DNA of 34,337 nt from Betaproteobacteria bacterium (lineage in GTDB: Bacteria; Pseudomonadota; Gammaproteobacteria; Burkholderiales; Burkholderiaceae_D), in assembly GCA_025356395.1 (NCBI GenBank), contig JANXTA010000146.1, positions 1 to 34,337 of the forward strand, given 5' to 3'. Numbering within the stretch: the first letter of the stretch is position 1; every line of letters starts with the position of its first letter. The notes under the pieces were generated by a model, which did no database searches, was not told where the DNA came from, and was given only the letters and a program-made list of their open reading frames with translations. This document shows positions 16,414 through 24,313 of the stretch, piece by piece. Made by a program: the position numbers and the translations under genes.

Positions 16414-18336
16414 ATGGCCGACCCTTCGTCTTCTGACCCCGCCAAACCCGCGAAGGCGCCGCGCCGGGCATCCACCGACACGGGGCCCTTGTTCCGGCGT
16501 CTGCTTGGCTACATCAGGCCGTATCGCGGCATCTTCATCGTCGGTGCGCTGTGCTCGGTGATCGCCTCCACGACGGACGCGGCTTTCGGGGCGTTGCTCA
16601 AGCCGCTGGTCGATCGCGGCTTCGCGGCGACCGGCGACTACGACACCTGGGTCTATCCCGCGGCTATCGTCGGTCTCTTCATCGTGCGCGGCGTGTTCAC
16701 GTTCCTGAACAGCTACGCCATGGCCTACATCGGCAACCGCGTGCTGAACACCTTGCGCACGGAGATGTTCGATCGGCTGGTCGCGCTGCCGACCCGCTAC
16801 TTCGATGCGCACTCGTCGTCCAGCCTTGTGTCGCGGCTGGTGTTCGAAGCGCAGAACGTGATGCAGAGCACGACCGGTGTCGTCACCAGCGTCGTTCGCA
16901 ACGGCTTCACCTGCTTGTGGCTGATGGGCACGCTGCTGTGGCTCAACTGGCGCCTGACCTTGTTCACCATCACAGTCCTGCCGGTCGTGACCGTCATCGT
17001 CCGCAAACTGTCGAAGCGCATGCGCGAACTGTCGCGGAAGAACATGCACATGACCGGCGAGCTGACGCGCGTCGTGCAGGAAACCATCGACTGCCAGAAG
17101 GTCGTGAAGATCTACGGCGGCGAGTCCGACGCGCGCTCCAGCTTCGGCCGCACCGTCGACCGGCTGCGCGGCAACGCGATGCGCATCAGCGTGACCAGTT
17201 CGGTGACCGTGCCGGCGACGCAGTTGCTGATGGCGTTCGCAGTCGCCTTCATGATCTATTTCGCGCTCGAGCTGGCGCGCACCGATTCGATGACCGCAGG
17301 CAGCTTCGTGTCGTTCGTCGCGACCACGACCTTCCTGCTCGCACCGATGAAGCAGCTCGCCGAGATCAGCGGTCCGCTCGAGCGCGGGTTGGCCGCGGCC
17401 GAAGGCGTCTTCGGGCTCATCGACGAGCACACGGAGGACGACCGGGGCACCGTGAAGCTGGGGCGCGCGGCCGGCGCCATCACCTTCGATGAGGTCGAGC
17501 TGCGTTATGTCGACGAGCCGATCGTCCGCAACGAGAACGAGATGGTCGTGGAGGCGGGTGCCGGGGAGCCACGCATGCGGCGCGCGGCGCTGAAGGGCAT
17601 CAGTCTCGACATCGCGGCCGGCGAGACGATCGCGCTGGTGGGGTCGTCGGGCGGCGGCAAGACCTCCTTCGCCAACCTGATTCCGCGGTTCTATCACGCG
17701 ACCTCGGGCCGCATCCTGATCGACGGCGTGCCGATCGAGCAGATCTCGCTAGCCAGCCTGCGCGCGCAGATTGCGATGGTCAGCCAGGACGTCGTGCTGT
17801 TCAACGAGACGGTCGCGAGCAACATTGCCTACGGTGCGAGTCGCGACAAGCTGACGCGATTGAAGGGCGATGCGTTGGGGGCCGCCGTGCGCGGCGCGGC
17901 CGAGGCCGCTCACCTCGCGCACGTCATCGACGACATGCCAGACGGCTTCGACACGATGATCGGCGAAAACGGCGTGCGGTTGTCGGGCGGCCAGCGCCAG
18001 CGTCTCGCCATCGCGCGCGCCGTGCTCAAGGACGCGCCCATCCTGATCCTGGACGAGGCCACATCCGCGCTCGACTCCGAATCGGAACGTCATGTGCAGG
18101 CGGCGTTGTCCGAGCTGATGCGCGGTCGCACGACGGTTGTCATCGCGCACCGACTTTCGACCATCGAGAGCGCTGACCGCATCGCGGTGTTCGATCAGGG
18201 CAGCATTGTCGAGGTCGGCACGCACCAGGACCTGCTCGCATCGGACGGCATCTACGCGAAGCTCTACCGCATCCAGTACGCGCTCGACAGCGTCAGGCCC
18301 CAGGTCGTGCCGGTAGCAGCCACGTCGGACGCCTGA
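16414..18336 (+). CDS. msbA: Lipid A export ABC transporter MsbA
   Basis: A 640-residue half-transporter that flips lipid A-core across the inner membrane. The N-terminal half holds the transmembrane helices (VGALCSVIASTTDAAFGALL, VGLFIVRGVFTFLNSYAMAY and others). The nucleotide-binding domain has Walker A GSSGGGKT at 410-417, signature LSGGQRQR at about 523, Walker B ILILDEATSALD at about 543 and the switch histidine in VIAHRLST. An insert of about 22 residues (about 366-390, acidic, including NENEMVVEAGAGEP) separates the A-loop strand from the first core strand and is absent from E. coli MsbA. The ATG at 16414 is preferred; the upstream ATG at 16357 lies in a hairpin. Its stop overlaps the next gene's start as TGATG. 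Confidence 0.95.
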   Translation: MADPSSSDPAKPAKAPRRASTDTGPLFRRLLGYIRPYRGIFIVGALCSVIASTTDAAFGALLKPLVDRGFAATGDYDTWVYPAAIVGLFIVRGVFTFLNSYAMAYIGNRVLNTLRTEMFDRLVALPTRYFDAHSSSSLVSRLVFEAQNVMQSTTGVVTSVVRNGFTCLWLMGTLLWLNWRLTLFTITVLPVVTVIVRKLSKRMRELSRKNMHMTGELTRVVQETIDCQKVVKIYGGESDARSSFGRTVDRLRGNAMRISVTSSVTVPATQLLMAFAVAFMIYFALELARTDSMTAGSFVSFVATTTFLLAPMKQLAEISGPLERGLAAAEGVFGLIDEHTEDDRGTVKLGRAAGAITFDEVELRYVDEPIVRNENEMVVEAGAGEPRMRRAALKGISLDIAAGETIALVGSSGGGKTSFANLIPRFYHATSGRILIDGVPIEQISLASLRAQIAMVSQDVVLFNETVASNIAYGASRDKLTRLKGDALGAAVRGAAEAAHLAHVIDDMPDGFDTMIGENGVRLSGGQRQRLAIARAVLKDAPILILDEATSALDSESERHVQAALSELMRGRTTVVIAHRLSTIESADRIAVFDQGSIVEVGTHQDLLASDGIYAKLYRIQYALDSVRPQVVPVAATSDA

Positions 18337-19520
18337 TGACTAGTTTTTCCGCGCAGCCGATGCACATCGTGCACACCGAGTCGTCCTGCGGCTGGGGTGG
18401 ACAGGAACTGCGCATCCTCGCTGAGGCGCGTGGCATGATCGGGCGCGGCCATCGCGTCACGCTGATCGCTCCCGTCTCCGCACGCATCTTCGCGGAGGCT
18501 TCGCGCTTTCGCGTGCCGGTGACGGCCTTGCCGATCGAGAAAAAGCGCCTCGGCGGCATCGGGGTCCTGCGTGACTGGCTGACGGCCCATCCGGCCGATG
18601 TGGTCAACACCCACAGTTCGACCGACAGCTGGCTGGTCGCGCTCGCGTGGGCGTCGCTGCGCCGTGCGCCGCCGATCGTCCGCACGCGCCATATCTCGGC
18701 GCCGGTCCCTGACAATTTCGCCAGTCGATGGCTGTATCGGGATGCTTCATGCTACGTGGTCACGACCGGAGAATCGTTGCGCGAGCAGCTCGTGGCGCGT
18801 CTCAAGCTCGACCCCGCGCGCGTGCTGTCGATTCCGACCGGCATCGACACGCAGGCCTTCCGTCCCGCGTCGGCGCGCGAGCGCGCGGTGGCGCGTCACA
18901 CCATCGGCGCCGAAGAGAACGCGCTGGTCGTCGGCATCGTCGCGACGCTCCGCAGCTGGAAGGGCCACCGCTATCTGATCGAGGGCTTCGCCGAAGCGTT
19001 GCGACTGCAGGGGAGTCGCGGCATGCGGCTCGTCATCGTCGGCGACGGTCCGCAACGCGAGGCGCTCGAGGCGCTGGTCGACAAGCTCGCGATCCGCGAT
19101 CACGTGCGCTTCGCCGGCAACCAGCCCAATGTCATCCCGTGGTTGCACGCATTGGACCTGTTCGCGTTGCCGTCGTACGCCAACGAAGGCGTGCCGCAGG
19201 CAATCCTGCAGGCCATGGCCTGCAGGATCCCCGTGATCACCACCGATGCCGGCGCGATCGGTGAGGTGGCCTACGGATCGGTATCCGGTGGCGGTGCCGA
19301 CGACACAGCCTGCATCGTCGGCAAGGAAGATCCGGCCGGTCTGCGCGACGCGATCGTCGCGTTGATGGGCGACGAGCCCCGTCGCGAGCGCATGGCCCGC
19401 AACGCGCTGGCCGTGGTCCGCGAGCGCCATGGCATCGAAGGCATGCTCGACCGCATGGAGGCCGTGTTCCGCCAGGCGTCGGGACTCGGAGCCCAGCCCC
19501 AACTGGAGAAGACCGCATGA
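18336..19520 (+). CDS. GT4 glycosyltransferase, envelope polysaccharide type
   Basis: A 394-residue GT-B glycosyltransferase. The N-terminus MHIVHTESSCGWGGQELRIL is the acceptor-side loop; the donor side has VGIVATLRSWKGHRYLIEGF, RLVIVGDGPQREALEALV and the motif NEGVPQAILQAMACRIPVITTDAG. In that motif Gln replaces the second Glu of EX7E, and Arg stands where Gly is usual (CGxP). The start overlaps the msbA stop (TGATG), so it is coupled to LPS export and probably adds a core or O-chain sugar. The substrate is unknown. The CRIP stretch coincides with a 26-bp perfect DNA palindrome at 19203-19228. Confidence 0.87.
   Translation: MTSFSAQPMHIVHTESSCGWGGQELRILAEARGMIGRGHRVTLIAPVSARIFAEASRFRVPVTALPIEKKRLGGIGVLRDWLTAHPADVVNTHSSTDSWLVALAWASLRRAPPIVRTRHISAPVPDNFASRWLYRDASCYVVTTGESLREQLVARLKLDPARVLSIPTGIDTQAFRPASARERAVARHTIGAEENALVVGIVATLRSWKGHRYLIEGFAEALRLQGSRGMRLVIVGDGPQREALEALVDKLAIRDHVRFAGNQPNVIPWLHALDLFALPSYANEGVPQAILQAMACRIPVITTDAGAIGEVAYGSVSGGGADDTACIVGKEDPAGLRDAIVALMGDEPRRERMARNALAVVRERHGIEGMLDRMEAVFRQASGLGAQPQLEKTA
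19203..19228. repeat. 26-bp perfect palindrome inside the GT4 gene
   Basis: The 13 bases ATCCTGCAGGCCA are followed at once by their exact reverse complement, centred between 19215 and 19216 with no loop. It lies within the donor-site codons LQAMACRIP. No function is evident. Confidence 0.9.
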
Positions 19521-20146
19521 ACACACCCTTGGAAGCCACAGTCGTGACCCCGAAGCCCATCAGTCGCTATCCGGTCCCCGAACTCGTCGACCTTCCCGAC
19601 GACATCCGCACGCGCATCCTCGGCGTGCAGGAAAAGGCCGGCTTCGTGCCCAACGTCTTCCTCGCGCTGGCCCATCGGCCGGCCGAGTTCCGTGCGTTCT
19701 TCGCGTATCACGACGCATTGATGGACAAGGAGGCCGGCAGCCTCACGAAGGCCGACCGCGAGATGATCGTGACGGCAACCAGCGCCCGCAACCGCTGCCT
19801 GTACTGCGTGGTGGCGCATGGCGCTCTGGTGCGTGTCTACTCGAAGCAGCCGCTGCTGGCCGACCAGGTCGCGGTCAATCATGCGAAGGCCGACCTGCCA
19901 CCGCGCCAGAAGGCGATGCTCGATTTCGCGATCAAGGTCTGCGTCGCGTCGGATACGGTCGACGACGGCGACTACGCGACGCTCCATGCGCACGGCTTCG
20001 ACGACGAGGACATCTGGGACATCACGGCGATCACGGCCTTCTTCGGGCTGTCGAACCGTGTCGCCAACGTCACCGGCATGCGACCCAACGACGAGTTCTA
20101 TCTGATGGGTCGCGTGCCGCGGCAAAAGCAGGTCATTTCGTCCTGA
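19517..20146 (+). CDS. AhpD-like peroxidase-related protein (carboxymuconolactone decarboxylase fold)
   Basis: A 209-residue protein of the AhpD/CMD superfamily in its longer peroxidase-related form. The redox motif is complete: Cys94 and Cys97 in CLYC, with His101 three residues on. In AhpD proteins this set reduces peroxiredoxins or peroxides directly. The N-terminal part (EKAGFVPNVFLALAHRPAEFRAF) and C-terminal part (DIWDITAITAFFGLSNRVANVTGMRPNDEFY) are typical of the uncharacterised peroxidase-related group. The start overlaps the GT4 stop (ATGA), so it is translated with the LPS genes, an unexpected partner. The last 14 bases overlap the end of btuF on the other strand. Its physiological substrate is not known. 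Confidence 0.88.
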   Translation: MNTPLEATVVTPKPISRYPVPELVDLPDDIRTRILGVQEKAGFVPNVFLALAHRPAEFRAFFAYHDALMDKEAGSLTKADREMIVTATSARNRCLYCVVAHGALVRVYSKQPLLADQVAVNHAKADLPPRQKAMLDFAIKVCVASDTVDDGDYATLHAHGFDDEDIWDITAITAFFGLSNRVANVTGMRPNDEFYLMGRVPRQKQVISS

Positions 20147-21023
20147 CCGCGTCAATCGCACGACACAGCGTGTCCGTGCCGATCAGGATGCGCGAGGTGT
20201 GTCGCGAGATCAGCGCCGGGTCGAGGAACAGGTAGCGCCGGTCGCGAACCGCCGACACGCCGCTCCATCCACTCCACTGCGCAAGATCGGCCGTGTGATC
20301 GGTACGGGTCGACGACGTCACGATCAGCTGCGGGTCCGCCGCGATGACGGCTTCCACGTCGACCGTCGGTGCCAGCGCCCCGAGCGAGCCGAAGACGTTG
20401 CGGCCGCCACAGAGCGCGATGGCCTGGGTGATCAGCTGCGGCCCGCCGACGGTCATCAGCGGCTTGTTCCACACCTGATAGAACACCCGCACCGGTGTTT
20501 GCGCCGCGTACGTCGCGCGCAACTGCGACACACGCTCGGTGAAGCGGGCGACGTCGGCGCGCGCCTCGTCACCGTGTCCGGTCAGCGCCCCGAAACGCGA
20601 CATCGTCGCGGCCACGTCGTCGAGCGTGTGCGGCTCGCTGCGGAAGACCGGGATGTGCAGCCGAGCCAGCGTCTCGATCTGCGCTTTCGACGTGCCGCTC
20701 TGCCACGCGATCACGAGGTCGGGCTTCAGCGCCACGATGGTCTCGATGTCGATGCCCGACAGTCCACCGACCCGCGGGATGCGCTTCGCGGCTTCGGGAT
20801 AGTCGCTGTAGGGCTCGGCGCCGATCACGGCGTTGCCCGCCCCGATCTCGAAGAGCAGTTCCGTGATGTGTGGCGCCAGGCTGACGATGCGACGGGCTGG
20901 CTGTTCCAGACGGACCTCGAGGCCGGCGTCGTCGCGGACCACGATGGCCGCGCGGGTCGGCATCGATGCATCGACGCCGACGAGAAGAAGGGCGACGAGG
21001 AAGAGCGGGAGGTGGCGAGGCAT
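20133..21023 (-). CDS. btuF: Periplasmic cobalamin-binding protein BtuF
   Basis: A 296-residue periplasmic substrate-binding protein of the helical-backbone class. The signal peptide (MPRHLPLFLVALLLVGVDAS, cleavage near TRAA) is followed by the BtuF-type opening RRIVSLAPHITELLFEIGAG, then YSDYPEAAKRIPRVGGLSGIDIETIVALKPDLVIAW. The lobe-joining helix and the C-terminal PTVDVEAVIAADPQLIV are typical. It should deliver B12 captured by BtuB to an ABC importer, but no btuC or btuD is next to it. No cobalamin riboswitch precedes this gene. It is divergent from feoA, with a Fur-like site in the shared spacer, so iron control is possible. A haem or siderophore ligand is the alternative. Confidence 0.85.
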   Translation of the reverse strand: MPRHLPLFLVALLLVGVDASMPTRAAIVVRDDAGLEVRLEQPARRIVSLAPHITELLFEIGAGNAVIGAEPYSDYPEAAKRIPRVGGLSGIDIETIVALKPDLVIAWQSGTSKAQIETLARLHIPVFRSEPHTLDDVAATMSRFGALTGHGDEARADVARFTERVSQLRATYAAQTPVRVFYQVWNKPLMTVGGPQLITQAIALCGGRNVFGSLGALAPTVDVEAVIAADPQLIVTSSTRTDHTADLAQWSGWSGVSAVRDRRYLFLDPALISRHTSRILIGTDTLCRAIDAVRTK

Positions 21024-21092
21024 CGATCGAATCCGGCGGGAAGGTGGGTTGCCCGAAACGTCGGCGCGCGTCGCGATGCGGGGCGTCGCGGT

Positions 21093-21121
21093 TATACTAC
21101 GAATGCAAACAATTCTCGTTC
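21093..21121 (+). promoter_or_regulatory. feoA promoter -10 and overlapping Fur-like site
   Basis: TATACT at 21093-21098 is followed at once by GAATGCAAACAATTCTCGTTC at 21101-21121. The right half matches the Fur half-site ATTCTC, and by eye about 11 of 17 positions agree with TGAGAATcATTCTCATT. A repressor here would cover the start of transcription of feoA. The position before an iron-uptake operon supports the call; the -35 is weak. Confidence 0.55.
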
Positions 21122-21161
21122 AGTCAACCGCTCCCACTCGCGGTGGTCCGAACCTCCCGCA

Positions 21162-21551
21162 ATGACGATCCTCGACCGTTCCTCCACCGCATTCGCCCAG
21201 CACGCCGACGTGCCCACGTCGCGCAGCGCAGACACTGCGATGGTCGACGATCAGGCCGCGATCGCTCTGTCGGATCTCGCCGTCGGCGGCTTTGCCACGA
21301 TCCATGCGGTGCTGCCGACCGACAACGATGCCGATCGTGACTTGGTGCTGCGACTGATCGAGATCGGCTTCGTCCCCGGCGAGCGCGTTCGCGTGATCGC
21401 GCAGGGTCATCCGGGTCGCCAGCCGATCGCCGTGCGTCTGTCGGCCACCGACAGCGGTCGTCGAAGCATGAGCGGTTCCACGTTCGCGATGCGTCGCCAC
21501 GAAGCCGACTTCATCCGCGTTGTGCCCGATCTGCCGGGCAACGATTCATGA
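21162..21551 (+). CDS. feoA: Ferrous iron transport protein FeoA
   Basis: A 129-residue reading frame whose last 90 or so residues form the FeoA SH3-like domain: IALSDLAVGGFATIHAVL, LRLIEIGFVPGERVRVIAQ, GSTFAMRRHEADFIRVV. FeoA is a small cytoplasmic partner of the FeoB ferrous-iron permease. The ATG at 21162 gives an unusual N-terminal extension of about 30 polar residues; a start at the in-frame ATG at 21240 would give 103 residues, nearer the family norm. Neither has a clear ribosome-binding site. The stop overlaps the feoB start as ATGA. Confidence 0.9.
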   Translation: MTILDRSSTAFAQHADVPTSRSADTAMVDDQAAIALSDLAVGGFATIHAVLPTDNDADRDLVLRLIEIGFVPGERVRVIAQGHPGRQPIAVRLSATDSGRRSMSGSTFAMRRHEADFIRVVPDLPGNDS

Positions 21552-23443
21552 GCGACGCCGCGCTCGCCTCGGGTCCGCCGAATCTTCGCGTGGCGCTGCT
21601 GGGCAATCCCAACTGCGGCAAGACCGCGCTGTTCAACCTGCTGACCGGCAGCCGCCAGAAGGTCGCCAACTACGCCGGCGTCACCGTCGAGCGCAAGGAA
21701 GGCCTCTTTGTCACGCCCGGCGGCAGGCAGATCCGCGTCCTCGACCTGCCGGGCGCGTACAGCCTCAACGCAGTCAGCGTCGACGAAGCCGTCACCCGCG
21801 ACGTGGTCCGCGGCGCGCGCGCCGACGAGGGGCGACCGGACCTGCTGGTCTGCGTGACCGACGCCACCAACCTTAAGCTCAATCTGCGGATGGTCGTCGA
21901 GGTCAAGCGACTCGGCGTGCCCATCGTCCTCGCGCTCAACATGAGCGACGTCGCGAAGAAGCGCGGCATCCGCATCGACATCCCCGCGCTGGAACGCGAG
22001 CTCGGCATGCCGGTCGTCGAGACGGTTGCCGTGCAACGCGACGGCGCGCGTGACCTGATCGCGCAGATCGAAGCGCGCGGCAGCCTCCAGCCTCGATCGC
22101 CACAAGAGATTGCGCCGTGGCGCGATGCGTCGATCGACGACGTGCTCGCCGCGCAGGCCGAGGTGCGCCGCATCCTCGCGATCGCGGTCCACGAGCCGAC
22201 CGTCGACGCGCGCGTCGACGACGCGATCGACGCAGTCGTGCTGCACCCGGTGTGGGGCATGGTCGTTCTGGCGGTCACGCTGTTCCTGATGTTCCAGGCC
22301 GTGTTCAGCTGGGCGCAATTGCCGATGGACGCGATCAAGGCCGGCATGGACGGCCTGGGCATGGGTGTCGAACATCTGCTGCCGGACGGCATCCTGCGCA
22401 GCCTGCTGGTCGACGGCGTGATTGCCGGCGCCGGCAGCGTCCTGGTGTTCCTGCCGCAGATCCTGATCCTTTTCCTCTTCATCCTCGCACTCGAGGACTC
22501 CGGCTATCTGCCGCGAGCCGCCTTCCTGCTCGATCGCGTGATGGGCACGGTGGGGTTGTCCGGAAGATCGTTCATCCCGCTCTTGTCGAGCTTCGCGTGC
22601 GCGATCCCGGGGATCATGGCGACCCGCACCATCGCCAGTTGGCGCGACCGCATCGTCACCATCATGATCGCGCCGCTCATGACCTGTTCGGCACGGCTGC
22701 CGGTGTACGCGCTGATCATCTCGGCGTTCGTGCCGCGCGAGACGCTGTGGGGCGTGTTCAATCTGCAAGGGATGACGCTTTTCATCCTCTACCTCGCCGG
22801 CATCGTCGGCGCGATGGGCGTCGCCTGGGTCTTCAAGCTGATGGGCGGCCCAACGACCCACCATGCGCTGTTGATGGAGCTGCCGTCGTATCGCTGGCCC
22901 AATCCGCGCAACCTCTTCATCGGCCTGGTCGAGCGCGCGCGCATCTTCCTGTCGCGGGTCGGCACCATCATCCTGTCGCTGATGATCGTGCTGTGGTTCC
23001 TGTCCAGCTTCCCGTCGCCGCCCGAGGGCGCCACCGGTCCCGCCATCCAGTACAGCCTGGCCGGCATGATCGGTCGTGCGATGGAAGTAGTCTTCGCGCC
23101 GATCGGCTTCAACTGGCAGATCTCGATCGCGCTGATCCCGGGTCTCGCGGCCCGCGAGGTCGCGGTCGGCGCGCTCGGCACGGTGTACTCGCTGTCGGCC
23201 AGCAGCGACGAAGTCGCCGCGCAGCTGACGCCGATGATCGCGTCCGGCTGGTCGCTGGCCACGGCCTTCTCGCTGCTCGCCTGGTACGTCTTCGCGCCGC
23301 AGTGCCTGTCGACGCTCGCAGCTGTCAAGCGGGAGACCAACTCGTGGCGCTATCCGCTGATCATGGCTGCGTACCTGTTCGCGCTCGCTTACCTCGCGTC
23401 GTTCGTCACCTATCGGGCCACGCTGTGGGCCACCGGAGCCTGA
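21548..23443 (+). CDS. feoB: Ferrous iron permease FeoB
   Basis: A 631-residue inner-membrane Fe2+ transporter with an N-terminal GTPase. G-protein motifs are intact: G1 GNPNCGKT at 19-26, G3 DLPG at 66-69, G4 NMSD at 131-134. After a short helical domain come about ten transmembrane segments, including the two Gate regions with conserved cysteines (SSFACAIPGIMATRTI and MTCSARLPVYALI) thought to form the iron path. It is shorter than E. coli FeoB (773), as in many proteobacteria. It is coupled to feoA by ATGA, and a small Cys-rich membrane protein follows after one base. It should be expressed under low iron or low oxygen, given the Fur-like site upstream. Confidence 0.97.
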   Translation: MSDAALASGPPNLRVALLGNPNCGKTALFNLLTGSRQKVANYAGVTVERKEGLFVTPGGRQIRVLDLPGAYSLNAVSVDEAVTRDVVRGARADEGRPDLLVCVTDATNLKLNLRMVVEVKRLGVPIVLALNMSDVAKKRGIRIDIPALERELGMPVVETVAVQRDGARDLIAQIEARGSLQPRSPQEIAPWRDASIDDVLAAQAEVRRILAIAVHEPTVDARVDDAIDAVVLHPVWGMVVLAVTLFLMFQAVFSWAQLPMDAIKAGMDGLGMGVEHLLPDGILRSLLVDGVIAGAGSVLVFLPQILILFLFILALEDSGYLPRAAFLLDRVMGTVGLSGRSFIPLLSSFACAIPGIMATRTIASWRDRIVTIMIAPLMTCSARLPVYALIISAFVPRETLWGVFNLQGMTLFILYLAGIVGAMGVAWVFKLMGGPTTHHALLMELPSYRWPNPRNLFIGLVERARIFLSRVGTIILSLMIVLWFLSSFPSPPEGATGPAIQYSLAGMIGRAMEVVFAPIGFNWQISIALIPGLAAREVAVGALGTVYSLSASSDEVAAQLTPMIASGWSLATAFSLLAWYVFAPQCLSTLAAVKRETNSWRYPLIMAAYLFALAYLASFVTYRATLWATGA

Positions 23444-23444
23444 C

Positions 23445-23756
23445 GTGAACGCGATCGTTCAGGACCTGCTGGTCTTCGCGATCGTCGCGATCGCGATGTC
23501 GTACGCCGGGCTCAAGCTGATGCCCGCGACGTGGCGCAAGTCGCTCGCGTCCCACGCAGCGTTGCTGGCGGCGCGTTCGGGGCTTTCCGACGCGCAGGTG
23601 AGGCGCGTCGAGGCCAAGCTCTCGACCAGCGGTGCCTGCGGTAGTTGCGATTCGTGCAAGGCGTGTGCGACCTCAAGGAAAGAGAGCGACGGCGCGACTT
23701 TCGTCGCAGCGTCGCCCTCAAACTTCAAGACGATTCCGATTCGCCGCGCATCCTGA
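23445..23756 (+). CDS. Small membrane protein with CxxCxxCxxC cluster, FeoB partner (DUF6587-like)
   Basis: A 103-residue protein starting at a GTG one base after the feoB stop. It has one N-terminal membrane helix (residues 5-25, LLVFAIVAIAMSYAGLKL), a short basic and helical linker, then Cys65, Cys68, Cys71 and Cys74 in CGSCDSCKAC, and a polar tail. It resembles small Cys-rich membrane proteins encoded after feoB and, as far as I can recall, the DUF6587 group. Four evenly spaced cysteines could hold an Fe-S cluster or ferrous iron, filling the role FeoC plays elsewhere. It is not FeoC by sequence, having no winged helix. The gene is convergent with bfr, 21 bases apart. Confidence 0.75.
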   Translation: MNAIVQDLLVFAIVAIAMSYAGLKLMPATWRKSLASHAALLAARSGLSDAQVRRVEAKLSTSGACGSCDSCKACATSRKESDGATFVAASPSNFKTIPIRRAS

Positions 23757-23777
23757 ACGCACGGGGTCAAGTCAGGC

Positions 23778-24253
23778 TCAGTCGAGCTCGCCCATCATCG
23801 ATTGCTGGAAGTTTTCGAGGCCGACCTTGGCGATCAGGTCGATGTGCGTCTCCAGCCAATCCATGTGTTCCTCGGTGTCGTAGAGGATCTTCTGGAACAG
23901 GTCGCGCGTGACGTAGTCGCGTACCTTCTCGCAGTGGGCGATGCCTTCCTTGAGCGTGACCTGCGAGCCCTGCTCGACCTTCAGGTCGCACGCGAGCATC
24001 TCGGGTGTCGTCTCGCCGATCAGCAGCTTGTTGAGGTCTTGCAGGTTGGGCAGGCCGTCTATCATCAGGATGCGTTCGATGAGCAGGTCGGCGTGCTTCA
24101 TCTCCTCGATCGACTCGTCGTACTCGTGCTTGCTGAGGGCCTTCGGGCCCCAGTGACGATAGATCCGCGCGTGGAGAAATACTGGTTGATGGCAGTCAGC
24201 TCGTTCTTGAGCTGGCTGTTGAGGAACTGAATGACGTCGGGATCACCGATCAC
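23778..24253 (-). pseudogene. bfr: Bacterioferritin, interrupted by a one-base deletion
   Basis: The frame from the GTG at 24253 (AAGGAG seven bases upstream) reads VIGDPDVIQFLNSQLKNEL and on to NQYF, then turns to nonsense and stops about 22 codons later. The frame one base over continues HARIYRHWGPKALSKHEYDE to the true C-terminus. Restoring one G (plus strand) at 24175-24177 gives NQYFLHARIYRHWG and a protein of 158 residues, exactly bacterioferritin length. Haem and ferroxidase residues are otherwise present (EEMKHA for the 51-54 group and EEHMDWLE for 127-130). Bfr forms a 24-subunit, haem-containing iron store. It lies 60 bases after bfd. Either a sequencing or assembly error or a real null mutation is possible; as given, no full protein is made. 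Confidence 0.9.
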
Positions 24254-24313
24254 CGTGGACTCCTTGCTGCGAAGTGAAGGGAGGGCGCTGCGACCGCCGG
24301 AAACACGGCCGAG

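Noticed and set aside
21407-22864. Minus-strand open frame of 485 codons opposite feoB
   Set aside because: It is a shadow of the FeoB GTPase and membrane domains, with no domain of its own.
24165-24185. Programmed ribosomal frameshifting in bfr
   Set aside because: No slippery heptamer, internal Shine-Dalgarno or downstream structure is evident, and Bfr is not known to use recoding.
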